A stretch of DNA of 64,000 nucleotides from NCBI RefSeq assembly GCF_029892565.1, contig NZ_JARXVH010000004.1, positions 744,001-808,000 on the forward strand, in the 5' to 3' direction. The notes under the pieces are model-generated. The model made no database searches. It was not told where the DNA came from and saw nothing but the letters and a program-made list of their open reading frames with translations. The DNA comes from Streptomyces pseudovenezuelae. GTDB taxonomy: Bacteria > Actinomycetota > Actinomycetes > Streptomycetales > Streptomycetaceae. Of this stretch, positions 17,481-26,330 are shown one piece after another (positions within the stretch are counted from its first letter, which is position 1; the number at the start of each line of letters is the position of its first letter). The position numbers were made by a program, and so were the translations under genes.

Positions 17481-17508
17481 AAAGCCCCTCGCGATCGCGA
17501 GGGGCTTT
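17481..17508 (+). terminator. Terminator after tRNA-Lys copy 1
   Basis: Palindrome AAAGCCCCTCGCGA and its complement, followed by TTTT, starting 9 nt past the tRNA end. Confidence 0.85.
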
Positions 17509-17563
17509 TCGCATGCCCGAGCGCGTCGACCCACAAGCACACCGGCCCACAAGGGCATCGGCA

Positions 17564-18871
17564 CTACCCGGCCGTGATCTTCACCGTCCACGCCCCCGAA
17601 GCCGTCCGTCCCTCCGCCTCCACCCGCACCTTCGCGCCCCGGGCCGTCTCGCCCGGCACGGTGAAGCTCTCGCCGAGGGCGACCGGAGCGTCGGCGAGCG
17701 GGGGATAGACCGAGTTCTCCCAGCAGGCCTCGGTGTGCGGGTGGGCGTCGATGACCTGGATCGGGCCGTCGCCGGACTGGGCTCCGCTGCTGATGCGGTA
17801 GACGAGGATGCCGGAGCGGCACACGGCGGTGTCGTTGCCGACCGGCCCGCGCGCCTCGAAGGCGAGCGCGCTGTCGGGACCGGTGCGCACCACCGCGAGC
17901 TTGGTGCCGCGCCCGAGGCCGAAGGCCGGCGACCCGGCCGCGCCCGTCACCGGCAGCCCCGGCCCGGCGCCCAGCGGCTCCAGCGTCAGCCGGGTGGCGC
18001 CCCGGCCCCGCGCGCACACCACCTGCCGCGGCTCCAGCCAGCCCAGCTTCCACTTGTGCCAGCCGAAGAGGTCGGGGGCCATGCCGAACTGGCTGCCCAT
18101 CAGGTCCCAGTCCCCGACGTACGTGTCCCAGTCGCCCTTGCCGTCGACCGGTCGGTGGTAGAGGTCCGGCAGATCGAAGACGTGTCCGGTCTCGTGGGCC
18201 AGAACCAGCCGGTCCGGCGGATGCTTCTCGAAGACCGTGACGACCCGCCGGATGTCCGTGCCGTCGGCCCGCAGCGGGGTGTCCATGTTGACGACCTTCG
18301 TGGCGTCCGAGTCCACACCGGGCGCGTCCGGATCGGCGACGAAGTACACGACGTCGTAGCGCGAGAAGTCGACCTCGGAATCGGCCGCGACGAGCGCGTC
18401 GCGCAGGTAGGCGGCCCGGTCCGCGGCGTTCCAGTCGCGCTGTATGGCGTACGCCGTCGACGGGCGCGGCATCCGGATCCAGTGGTTCAGCGGATGCGGG
18501 CGGAGCGTGAACCTGCCGTAGGAAGCGCGCTCGAAGAACCGGCTGGTGACCGGGAAGTGGTCGGCGGTGAGCTGGGCCGGCGTGGTTCGGGGGGCCGCGT
18601 CCGGGAAGGACAGAAAGACCATCACGGCGTCCAGTCGGCGGGCCGGGCGCGGATACGCGGCGTTCCAGGTGTCGACGCCCTCCGAGTGGTGGGCGTCGGT
18701 GCGCTGGAGGGCGCACGGTGCCGCCGAGAACGGTTCGGCGACCGAGGGCCCGGTGAAGAGCGAGGTCGCCGCGAGTGCCGAGAGGGTGGTGAACACGGCG
18801 GCGGTGCTGCGCAGTCGGGGCCGGGGGAACGGACGCGGCAACTGAACCTCCGGGAGCGGATCACGGGACAC
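17564..18871 (-). CDS. Secreted M6-type (immune inhibitor A-like) metalloprotease
   Basis: A 435-residue exported protein with a GTG start. The signal peptide spans about residues 18-45. The zinc motif is HETGHVFDLPDLYH (HExxH with a downstream Asp), preceded by DVVYFVADPDAPG and followed by DWDLMG, as in M6 peptidases. The C-terminal region is beta-rich. It is convergent with the tRNA-Lys terminator and divergent from cdgA. Substrate is unknown; such enzymes act on extracellular proteins. Confidence 0.85.
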   Translation of the reverse strand: MSRDPLPEVQLPRPFPRPRLRSTAAVFTTLSALAATSLFTGPSVAEPFSAAPCALQRTDAHHSEGVDTWNAAYPRPARRLDAVMVFLSFPDAAPRTTPAQLTADHFPVTSRFFERASYGRFTLRPHPLNHWIRMPRPSTAYAIQRDWNAADRAAYLRDALVAADSEVDFSRYDVVYFVADPDAPGVDSDATKVVNMDTPLRADGTDIRRVVTVFEKHPPDRLVLAHETGHVFDLPDLYHRPVDGKGDWDTYVGDWDLMGSQFGMAPDLFGWHKWKLGWLEPRQVVCARGRGATRLTLEPLGAGPGLPVTGAAGSPAFGLGRGTKLAVVRTGPDSALAFEARGPVGNDTAVCRSGILVYRISSGAQSGDGPIQVIDAHPHTEACWENSVYPPLADAPVALGESFTVPGETARGAKVRVEAEGRTASGAWTVKITAG

Positions 18872-18970
18872 CGCACCCAGCCTCTTGGAGATTGTCGTAC
18901 TACGCCCTGTTTGTCTGCACCAGAAGAGTGAGTCAGCCGAAAGACCGTCAGAGACGACACCCCGAATCGC

Positions 18971-18983
18971 TCACGGAACGTCA
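18971..18983. promoter_or_regulatory. Weak BldD-box-like palindrome upstream of cdgA
   Basis: TCACGGAACGTCA matches the outer TnAC...GTnA of the BldD box, but two central positions differ. CdgA is a known BldD target in S. coelicolor, which raises the prior. The site is 170 bp from the start codon, so the call is tentative. Confidence 0.3.
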
Positions 18984-19153
18984 CAACTGGTCGGAGGCCA
19001 GATGAACACGTCCAGGTGCGGGCAGAAACGATCTGTCAGAACGGTCGCCCGATCCTGGACACTGGACAGTGGCTGGAAGGCCCTTGGGTCTGCCTCTATG
19101 ATCGGCACACTTTCCTGCACGGACAGAGATCGAACGCACTGCGGGAGCGAGCG

Positions 19154-20971
19154 GTGAGCGGAACGTCCGAAGGGCCGGCGCCCGCGGCAGACCTCGATCG
19201 GTCCGCCGTCACAGAGAGTGACACCATCTATCGGTCCGTCTTCAGGACCGCTTCCCTCGCGATGGCTGTCGTCGACCGCGAGGGTCTCGTCGTCAGCGCC
19301 AACGACGGTTTCGGCGCCCTGTTCGGCAGCGCGCCCGACGCGTTGACCGGCCGGGTCGCCGCCGACCTCGTCGACCTGGCGTCCGACGCGCGTACCTGGC
19401 ACGCCTACCGGGAGGTGCTGCGCGGCCGCGAGGCCAGACTGCGCTGCACCCGCCGGCTGAAGCGGCCGGACGGGGAGTCCGTGTGGGCGCAGATCGCGGT
19501 GGCGCCCCTACCGGCACCCGGGGAGGGCATCCTGCTGTCGGTCGCCGACATCAGCGCCCAGCACGAACTCCAGGACCGGCTGCGGCACTTGCAGATGCAC
19601 GACCCGGTGACCCGGCTGTCCAACCGCACCCTGTTCTTCGAGCGCCTGACGGCCGCGCTGGACGCGGAGTCCTACGCCGAGGGCGGCACCGGGCGGATCG
19701 GGCTGTGCTACCTGGACCTGGACGGCTTCAAGGCCGTCAACGACACGCTCGGCCACCGCGTCGGCGACCGGCTGCTGTCGGCCGTCGCCGAACGCCTCAC
19801 GCGCTGCGCCGACGAGGTCGGGCAGGGCAGGGCGGGCGCCACGCTGGTGGCCCGGCTCGGCGGCGACGAGTTCGCGCTGCTGGTGGAGGACTCGACCGGC
19901 ACCGAGCAACTGGCCGACCTCGCCGAGTCCGTCCTGGAGGCGGTCCAGGCCCCGTTCGACCTCGGCGGTCAGCGCGTGTCCGTGTCGGCGTCCATCGGCG
20001 TCGTCGAGCGGCACGCGGCGGGCACCACCGCGACCGCCCTGATGCAGGCCGCCGACACGACGCTGTACTGGGCGAAGGCCGACGGGAAGGCCCGCTGGAC
20101 GCTCTTCGACCCGGAGCGCAACGCCCACCGCATGACCCGCCAGGCGCTGTCCTCCTCGCTGCGCCCAGCCGTCGAGCGGGGCGAGTTCGCGCTGGAGTAC
20201 CAGCCGCTGGTGGGGATGGAGGACGGGCGGCTGCGCGGGGTGGAGGCCCTGGTCCGCTGGAACCACCCGCAGTTCGGCATGCTGACGCCGAATCGCTTCA
20301 TCACACTGGCCGAGGAGGACGGCTCGATCGTGCAGCTCGGCCGCTGGGTGCTGGTCACCGCCTGCCGGCAGGCCCGCCGCTGGCAGCTGGAGAACCCGGA
20401 CGAGCCGCCGCTGTTCGTCAGCGTCAACGTGGCGGTCCGTCAGGTCTGGGACTCCGACCTGGTCGCGGACGTGGCCAAGACCCTCGCGGACACCGGCCTC
20501 GCGCCGCATCTGCTCCAGCTGGAGCTGACCGAGTCGGCGGTGATGGGCTCGGCCGGCCGGCCCCTCCAGGTGCTGCAGGCGCTCAGCGACATGGGCGTCG
20601 GGATCGCGATCGACGACTTCGGCACCGGCTACTCGAACCTCGCCTACCTCAGCCGGCTGCCGGTGTCGGTGCTGAAGCTGGACGGCTCGTTCGTACGCGG
20701 CTTCCAGTACGAGAGCGACAACAACACGGCCGCGCCGCCGAACCCCGCCGACGAGGTGATCGTGGAGGCGATGATCCAGCTCGCCCACCGGCTCGGGCTG
20801 ACCGTCACCGCGGAGTGTGTGGAGACCTCGGCGCAGGCCTCGCGGCTGCGTCGGATCGGCTGCGACACCGGCCAGGGGTGGCTGTACTCACGGCCGGTGT
20901 CGCCGGATCGTATCTCCGAGCTGTTGCGCCCCCGGGACCGCTCCGGGGATCAGGTGGTCGGCAACCCGTAG
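19154..20971 (+). CDS. cdgA: PAS-GGDEF-EAL cyclic-di-GMP enzyme, CdgA type
   Basis: A 605-residue soluble protein. A PAS domain (about 25-135) senses an unknown signal. The GGDEF domain has intact GGDEF at 236-240, without an RxxD inhibitory site just before it. The EAL domain has EAL at 363-365, the ELTES glutamate, DDFGTGYSNL and a variant ECVET. Both diguanylate cyclase and phosphodiesterase residues are therefore present. The GTG start at 19154 has GGGAG 6 bp upstream. Layout and remembered synteny match S. coelicolor CdgA, which influences development through BldD. The 3' end overlaps the convergent LLM gene by 22 bp. Confidence 0.9.
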   Translation: MSGTSEGPAPAADLDRSAVTESDTIYRSVFRTASLAMAVVDREGLVVSANDGFGALFGSAPDALTGRVAADLVDLASDARTWHAYREVLRGREARLRCTRRLKRPDGESVWAQIAVAPLPAPGEGILLSVADISAQHELQDRLRHLQMHDPVTRLSNRTLFFERLTAALDAESYAEGGTGRIGLCYLDLDGFKAVNDTLGHRVGDRLLSAVAERLTRCADEVGQGRAGATLVARLGGDEFALLVEDSTGTEQLADLAESVLEAVQAPFDLGGQRVSVSASIGVVERHAAGTTATALMQAADTTLYWAKADGKARWTLFDPERNAHRMTRQALSSSLRPAVERGEFALEYQPLVGMEDGRLRGVEALVRWNHPQFGMLTPNRFITLAEEDGSIVQLGRWVLVTACRQARRWQLENPDEPPLFVSVNVAVRQVWDSDLVADVAKTLADTGLAPHLLQLELTESAVMGSAGRPLQVLQALSDMGVGIAIDDFGTGYSNLAYLSRLPVSVLKLDGSFVRGFQYESDNNTAAPPNPADEVIVEAMIQLAHRLGLTVTAECVETSAQASRLRRIGCDTGQGWLYSRPVSPDRISELLRPRDRSGDQVVGNP

Positions 20972-22038
20972 GCGTCCGCGATGAGTTCGTAACTGCGCAG
21001 GCGTACGTCACCGCCGTGGGCGTTGCCCGTGATCATCAGTTCGTCGGCGCCGGTGCGCTTCTGCAGGTCGTCGAGGCCCGCGCGGACCTCGTCGGCGGTG
21101 CCGTGGATGACGTTGGCGTTCCAGGAGTCGATGAAGTCGCGCTCCATCGGGCTGAACTCGTAGGCCTCGGCCTCCTCCGGGGTCGGGACGAGTCCCGGGC
21201 GGCCGGTGCGCAGGCGGACCATGTTGAGCGCGGCGGCCAGCACCTGACGGCGGGCCTCCTTCTCGTCGTCCGTGGCGAGGGCGGAGACGCCGATGAGGGC
21301 GTAGGGGGCGTCCAGGACCGCGCTCGGGCGGAAGGACTCGCGGTACAGGTCGAGGGCCGGGACGGTGTTCTGCGCCGAGAAGTGGTGCGCGAAGGCGAAG
21401 GGCAGGCCGAGCATTCCGGCCAGCCGGGCGCTGAAGCCGGAGGAGCCGAGCAGCCAGATCGGCGGGCGGTGCGCGGACTGCACGCCGCCGGGCGAGGTCG
21501 CCTGGATCGGGCCGGGGACCGCGTGGATACGGCGGTAGGGGTGGCCGTCGGGGAAGTCGTCGTCCAGGAACCGGGTCAGCTCCGCGAGCTGCTCCGGGAA
21601 GTCGTCGGCGCCCTCGTTGAGGCGGTCCGTGCGGCGCAGGGCCGCCGCGGTGGCGCCGTCCGTGCCGGGGGCGCGGCCCAGGCCCAGGTCGACGCGGCCG
21701 GGGGCCATCGCCTCCAGCGTGCCGAACTGCTCCGCGATGACCAGCGGGGCGTGGTTGGGCAGCATGACGCCGCCCGAGCCGAGCCGGATGCGGTCGGTGT
21801 GGGCGGCGAGGTGGGCGAGGATCACGGCGGGGGACGTGGAGGCGACGCCGGGCATGGAGTGGTGCTCGGCGACCCAGTAGCGGTGGAAGCCGCGGCGCTC
21901 CGCGAGGCGGGAGATCTCGACGCTGGTCTTCAGGGCGTCGGTGGCTGTGCGGCCCGCGCCGACGGTGACCAGGTCCAGTACGGAGAGGGGTACGGGGGCG
22001 GTGCCCTGTGCTGTGCCCCGGATCTCGTCTGCCGTCAC
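20950..22038 (-). CDS. Luciferase-like (LLM class) flavin-dependent oxidoreductase
   Basis: A 362-residue cytoplasmic enzyme of the bacterial-luciferase fold, MsnO8-like subgroup. It shows YWVAEHHSMPGVASTSP, RIRLGSGGVMLPNHAPL, and GRVDLGLGRAPGTDG. The GTG start at 22038 has AGGAGG 8 bp upstream, but that site is inside one arm of a perfect 12-bp inverted repeat. It overlaps the 3' end of cdgA by 22 bp in antiparallel orientation. Substrate is not evident. Confidence 0.88.
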   Translation of the reverse strand: MTADEIRGTAQGTAPVPLSVLDLVTVGAGRTATDALKTSVEISRLAERRGFHRYWVAEHHSMPGVASTSPAVILAHLAAHTDRIRLGSGGVMLPNHAPLVIAEQFGTLEAMAPGRVDLGLGRAPGTDGATAAALRRTDRLNEGADDFPEQLAELTRFLDDDFPDGHPYRRIHAVPGPIQATSPGGVQSAHRPPIWLLGSSGFSARLAGMLGLPFAFAHHFSAQNTVPALDLYRESFRPSAVLDAPYALIGVSALATDDEKEARRQVLAAALNMVRLRTGRPGLVPTPEEAEAYEFSPMERDFIDSWNANVIHGTADEVRAGLDDLQKRTGADELMITGNAHGGDVRLRSYELIADAYGLPTT

Positions 22039-22041
22039 GGT

Positions 22042-22096
22042 GAGTGCCTCCTGGTTTTGGCCGTGGCTGTACGTCCGGCGATAACAGGAGGCACTC
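22042..22096 (-). promoter_or_regulatory. Inverted repeat that would sequester the ribosome binding site
   Basis: Read on the minus strand, GAGTGCCTCCTG (22096-22085) and CAGGAGGCACTC (22053-22042) are perfect complements separated by 31 nt. The second arm contains the AGGAGG of the LLM gene. If both arms are transcribed, a 12-bp stem hides the ribosome binding site. If transcription starts between them, the repeat is an operator. Confidence 0.6.
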
Positions 22097-22118
22097 TCCG
22101 CTTTATTCCCCGGGGCTG

Positions 22119-22856
22119 CTAGGAAGACGCCTGCACGAGGGGCTCCCTCGTGAACAGCGCACCCAGCCTCGGCGCGTTCACCCTGCGGTCCGCCAGGCGC
22201 AGGCCCTCCCAGACCGTGACCTGGTTGGCGGTGAGGACCGGCTTGCCCAGTTCTCGTTCCAGGGTCTCGATGTGGGCGGCGGTGTGCAGGGCCGTGTCAG
22301 GGAGGAGGACGGCGTCCGCGTCGGGGGAATCCGCCTCGCGGGCCAGGGCGTGGACCTCCTTCTCGTCCCAGGTGCCCACCTCGGCGGCGGTGATGATGCC
22401 GGCGCCTCGGACGCCGGTGACCTCCGCGCCGCCGGCGCGCAGGAACTCCGCGAAGAGTTCGGCCACGTCGTCCGGGTAGGTCGCGCCGACGGCGACGCGC
22501 CGCAGGCCCAGTTCCTGGACCGCGTGCACGAAGGCGAAGGACGTCGAGGAGGCCGGCAGACCCGCCGTTCGGGCGAGGGCGCGGACCTGCTCGTGGGCGC
22601 CCTCCCAGCCGTAGACGAAGCTGCCGCTGGTGCAGGCCCAGACGACCGAGTCCGCACCTCCCATCCGCAGCTCGCCGACGCCTGCCGCGAGCCGGTCGGC
22701 CGAGCCCATCTCCAGCAACGCGTCCACCCGGTGCGCGTCCTCGCCGATGTCGGTGTGGACGACGTCCAGGCGGATGTCGCTGCCGAGCAACTGCTCGATG
22801 CGCGGATAGTCGTCCTCGGCGGAGTGGCCGGGGTAGAGGAATCCGAGTGACGTCAT
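22119..22856 (-). CDS. Asp/Glu racemase / maleate isomerase-like protein (A)
   Basis: A 245-residue member of the Asp/Glu/hydantoin racemase fold, related to maleate cis-trans isomerase and EutA. The first catalytic Cys lies in VWACTSGSFVYG. The second strand, DAVLLPDTALHT, has Asp where the second Cys usually stands, so classical two-base racemase chemistry is doubtful. The ATG overlaps the stop of the upstream paralogue by 4 bp. It is in the catabolic cluster with amidase and DUF3830. Confidence 0.8.
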   Translation of the reverse strand: MTSLGFLYPGHSAEDDYPRIEQLLGSDIRLDVVHTDIGEDAHRVDALLEMGSADRLAAGVGELRMGGADSVVWACTSGSFVYGWEGAHEQVRALARTAGLPASSTSFAFVHAVQELGLRRVAVGATYPDDVAELFAEFLRAGGAEVTGVRGAGIITAAEVGTWDEKEVHALAREADSPDADAVLLPDTALHTAAHIETLERELGKPVLTANQVTVWEGLRLADRRVNAPRLGALFTREPLVQASS

Positions 22857-23641
22857 GGTGAGCCTTCCTGCTGCTGTTCTTCGGCCGGTAGCACGGGGCC
22901 CGTGCGCGCCGACGGATCGATCAGCGCTTGATACGGCCCCACCGCCCGGGTACCCAGTCGGCGCAGCGCGGCCCACATCGTCACCTGGTTGGCCGAGATC
23001 ACCGGTATGCGCAGTTCCGCCTCCAGTTGGGGGATGACGTCGTACGTCGGGAGATTGGTGCAGCTGATGAACAGGACGTCGGCGTCGCCGCGGACGGCCG
23101 TGCGGGCCATGTCGGCCACCTCGCGGTACGGGACCTTCCAGATGTGCCGGGTCAGGCCCATGAAGGAGCACCCGGCGACCGTGACGCCCGCCTCGGCCAC
23201 GTACTCCTCAAGGGCCCGTGTCACCGACACCGTGTACGGCGTCACGAGGGCCACCCGGCGGGCGCCCAGCTCGATCAGCGCCTCCAGGAGCGCGCCCGAG
23301 GTGGTGATCGAGGGGACCGCGCCGGCCCGGGTCATCGCCTCGCACATCGCCCGCTCGCCGGCGATCCCGCCGACGAAGCTGCCCGAGGTGCAGGCGTAGC
23401 CGACGACCTCCGGGGAAACCGCGTTGAGGGTGCGGACCGCGTCCTCCAGCGTCTCGTGCTCGCTGACGAGGCGGGCCAGGTCGAGGCTGACCTCGACCGG
23501 CACGAACGGCGTTCTGGTCAGATGCAGGGAGACGTCGTCGGGTACCCAGCGCCACAGTTCGCGGTCGAGTGCGAAGTCGAAGGGGGCCACGACACCGACA
23601 CCGCGCTGCGGAACGGGGCCACCGAGAAACGACAGGTCCAT
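22853..23641 (-). CDS. Asp/Glu racemase / maleate isomerase-like protein (B)
   Basis: A 262-residue paralogue of the neighbour. Both catalytic cysteines are in place: VVGYACTSGSFVGG and VLFISCTNLPTYD. The chemistry is therefore probably maleate/fumarate isomerisation, a racemisation or a decarboxylation. I use the ATG at 23641 (MDLSFLGGP); a GTG at 23659 is possible and neither has a good ribosome binding site. It is coupled to protein A (ATGA overlap) and divergent from the dehydrogenase. Confidence 0.82.
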   Translation of the reverse strand: MDLSFLGGPVPQRGVGVVAPFDFALDRELWRWVPDDVSLHLTRTPFVPVEVSLDLARLVSEHETLEDAVRTLNAVSPEVVGYACTSGSFVGGIAGERAMCEAMTRAGAVPSITTSGALLEALIELGARRVALVTPYTVSVTRALEEYVAEAGVTVAGCSFMGLTRHIWKVPYREVADMARTAVRGDADVLFISCTNLPTYDVIPQLEAELRIPVISANQVTMWAALRRLGTRAVGPYQALIDPSARTGPVLPAEEQQQEGSP

Positions 23642-23684
23642 GGCGGGCACCGCCCTCACGAGGAGAAAGGGGTCAGCAACGGAC

Positions 23685-23767
23685 CGTGCTTAACGTCCGT
23701 GTTGACGAAGGTAGGTTCGAGTGCGAGCGTGGTCAATCCGCCGCCGTCGACGCCTGTGTTAAGCCCG
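23685..23767. repeat. Spaced inverted repeat in divergent promoter region
   Basis: CGTGCTTAAC at 23685-23694 and GTTAAGCCCG at 23758-23767 are complementary at 9 of 10 positions. They lie between the divergent isomerase and dehydrogenase genes, so they may be paired operator half-sites. Confidence 0.4.
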
Positions 23768-23857
23768 CGTTCCGCCCATGTCACCTGCCGCGTCACACCA
23801 CGTCGCAGCGGGTGCGACACCCCCGTCGGCCGATCGTCACCGGAGAAAAATTTCCGT

Positions 23858-24847
23858 ATGCGTGACCTGAGCGACCCCAGCGCCCCCGTCCCCGCCCCGG
23901 CCTCCACACCCACCCTCCTGGTCCTCGACACCGAACCGCTCCCCCGGCTCGGCAGTCTCACCGGACGCGCCCGCGTCGAGCACGCCGACGAGTCGACGCT
24001 CGCCGAGCGGCTGCCGCACGCCGATGTGCTGCTGGTGTGGGACTTCGCCTCGCGTACGGTGCGGTCCGCGTGGCCGGGCGAGGGGCCAAGGCCTGGCTGG
24101 GTGCACACGGCGAGCGCGGGCGTGGACCACCTGATGTGTCCCGAACTCGCCGCGTCCGACACCGTGGTGACCAACGCGCGGGGCGTCTTCGACCAGCCGA
24201 TCGCCGAGTACGTCGCCGCGCTCGTCCTCGGCATGGCCAAGGACCTGCCTCGGACCCTGGAGTTCCAGCGGGAGCGGACCTGGCGGCACCGCGAGACGCA
24301 GCGGGTGGCCGGCACGCGCGCGTGCGTGGTGGGCTCCGGGCCGATCGGGCGGACCATCGCCCGCACGCTCAAGGCGCTCGACATCACCACCGCGCTGGTC
24401 GGACGCACCCCGCACACCGGCATCCACGGCCCCGACGACCTGGACCGGCTGATCGCCCGCGCCGACTGGGTGATCGCCGCCGCCCCGCTCACCGAGCAGA
24501 CGCGCGGCATGTTCGACGAGCGCCGCTTCGGGGTGATGCAGCCCTCCGCGCGCTTCATCAACGTCGGACGCGGACAGCTGGTCGTCGAGGACGCGCTCGC
24601 CCGGGCGCTCGCCAAGCGCTGGATCGCCGGTGCCGCGCTCGACGTCTTCGAGCACGAACCCCTCACCCCCGACAGCCCGTTGTGGCAGGCCCCGGGCCTG
24701 ATCGTGTCCCCGCACATGAGCGGCGACACGATCGGCTGGCGGGACGAACTGGGCAGGCAGTTCGTGGAGTTGTACGACCGCTGGGAAGCCGGCCGGCCGC
24801 TGCTGAACGTGGTCGACAAGAAACGCGGGTACGTACCAGGACGCTGA
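23858..24847 (+). CDS. D-2-hydroxyacid dehydrogenase
   Basis: A 329-residue NAD(P)-dependent oxidoreductase. The dinucleotide loop is GSGPIG (159-164). Catalytic residues are R238 (NVGRG), a Glu in LDVFEHEPL (265 or 267) and H286 (SPHMSGD). It would interconvert a 2-oxo acid and a D-2-hydroxy acid. It is divergent from the isomerase pair and precedes the amidase; the gap between them consists of tandem 15-bp repeats. Substrate inferred only as an acid produced in the cluster. Confidence 0.88.
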   Translation: MRDLSDPSAPVPAPASTPTLLVLDTEPLPRLGSLTGRARVEHADESTLAERLPHADVLLVWDFASRTVRSAWPGEGPRPGWVHTASAGVDHLMCPELAASDTVVTNARGVFDQPIAEYVAALVLGMAKDLPRTLEFQRERTWRHRETQRVAGTRACVVGSGPIGRTIARTLKALDITTALVGRTPHTGIHGPDDLDRLIARADWVIAAAPLTEQTRGMFDERRFGVMQPSARFINVGRGQLVVEDALARALAKRWIAGAALDVFEHEPLTPDSPLWQAPGLIVSPHMSGDTIGWRDELGRQFVELYDRWEAGRPLLNVVDKKRGYVPGR

Positions 24848-24905
24848 AGACCTGGACGCCGAGCACCCGGACTCCGAACACCCGGACTTCCAACCCCCGG
24901 ACGCT
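24846..24905 (+). repeat. Four tandem imperfect 15-bp repeats
   Basis: Units start at 24846, 24861, 24876 and 24891, with consensus close to GAACACCCGGACTCC. The first unit overlaps the dehydrogenase stop, and the array ends 9 bp before the amidase start, next to its GGAGGG ribosome binding site. Confidence 0.75.
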
Positions 24906-24914
24906 GGAGGGCAG

Positions 24915-26330
24915 ATGACGGACCTCGCCGAGCTGACCGCCGCACAACTCCTCGACGGCTACCGCAAGGGCGAGTTCAGCCCCGAGGAAGCCACCCGCGC
25001 GACCCTGGAACGGGCCGAGCGGATCCAGCCCGAAGTGAACGCGTTCGTCCGCCTGTTGGCCGACGAAGCGCTCGCCCGGGCCCGGGAGTCGACCCGGCGA
25101 TGGCGGCGCGGCGAGCCGTCGGGCCTGCTGGACGGCGTGCCGGTCACGGTGAAGGACATCCTGCTGCTGCGCGGCTCGCCCACCCTGCGGGGCTCCAGGA
25201 CGATCTCGGAGCAGGGGAGTTGGGACGAGGACGCGCCCTCCGTGGCCCGGCTGCGCGAGCACGGCGCGGTCTTCCTCGGCAAGACGACGACCCCGGAGTT
25301 CGGCTGGAAGGGCGTCACGGACTCACCGCGGTCCGGGGTGACCCGCAATCCCTACGACCGCACGCGCACCGCGGGCGGCTCCAGCGGCGGCGCGGCGGCG
25401 GCCGTGGCGCTCGGGGCCGGTCCCCTCGCGCTCGGCACCGACGGCGGCGGCAGTGTCCGTATCCCGGCGGCCTTCTGCGGGATCTTCGCGCTGAAGCCGA
25501 CGTACGGCCGGGTGCCGCTGTACCCGGCGAGCGCGTTCGGCACGCTGTCGCACGTGGGGCCGATGACCCGGGACGCGGCGGACGCGGCGCTGATGCTCGA
25601 CGTCATCGGGGTGCCGGACGCCCGCGACTGGTCGGCGCTCGGCCCGCCGCCGGGGTCGTTCACGGCGGGGCTCGGCGAGGGGGTGCGCGGGCTCAGGGTC
25701 GCGTACTCGCCGACGCTGGGCGGGCAGGTCGCGGTGCGGCCCGCGGTCGCCGCCGCGGTACGGCAGGCGGTGCAGGGGCTGGCCGGGCTCGGCGCGTACG
25801 TCGAGGAGGCCGACCCCGACTTCACCGATCCGGTGGACGCCTTCCACGCCCTGTGGTTCTCGGGGGCGGCCCGGGTGACCCAGCAACTGGGCCCGCAGCA
25901 GCGGGAGTCGCTGGACCCCGGGCTCAGGGAGATCTGCCGGACCGGCGCCCGCCTGTCCGCGCTCGACTATCTCGCCGCGGTGGACGTCCGGATGGAACTG
26001 GGCCGCCGGATGGGCCGCTTCCACGAGTCCTACGACGTCCTCGTCACGCCCACGCTGCCGATCACGGCGTTCGAGGCGGGCGTCGAGGTGCCGAAGGGCT
26101 CCGGGCTGCGCCGCTGGACGGGGTGGACGCCGTTCACGTACCCCTTCAACCTGACCCAGCAGCCGGCGGCGACCGTGCCGATCGGCACGGACGGCGCCGG
26201 GCTGCCGATCGGGCTGCAGATCGTGGCCGCGCGGCACCGGGACGATCTGGTGCTGCGCGCGGCGCACGCGCTCTACGAGGCGGGGATCGCCGCGCCCGTC
26301 CCGTCCGGTCTCACAACCGCCGGAAGCTGA
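24915..26330 (+). CDS. Amidase (amidase signature family)
   Basis: A 471-residue hydrolase with the Ser-cisSer-Lys triad: K80 (VTVKD), S156 (AGGSSGG) and S180 (GTDGGGSVR). It hydrolyses a carboxamide or related C-N bond in the cytoplasm. GGAGGG precedes the ATG. It is in the cluster with the dehydrogenase and importer, which suggests it deamidates an imported compound or an intermediate. Its 3' end overlaps the convergent DUF3830 gene by 20 bp. Confidence 0.9.
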   Translation: MTDLAELTAAQLLDGYRKGEFSPEEATRATLERAERIQPEVNAFVRLLADEALARARESTRRWRRGEPSGLLDGVPVTVKDILLLRGSPTLRGSRTISEQGSWDEDAPSVARLREHGAVFLGKTTTPEFGWKGVTDSPRSGVTRNPYDRTRTAGGSSGGAAAAVALGAGPLALGTDGGGSVRIPAAFCGIFALKPTYGRVPLYPASAFGTLSHVGPMTRDAADAALMLDVIGVPDARDWSALGPPPGSFTAGLGEGVRGLRVAYSPTLGGQVAVRPAVAAAVRQAVQGLAGLGAYVEEADPDFTDPVDAFHALWFSGAARVTQQLGPQQRESLDPGLREICRTGARLSALDYLAAVDVRMELGRRMGRFHESYDVLVTPTLPITAFEAGVEVPKGSGLRRWTGWTPFTYPFNLTQQPAATVPIGTDGAGLPIGLQIVAARHRDDLVLRAAHALYEAGIAAPVPSGLTTAGS

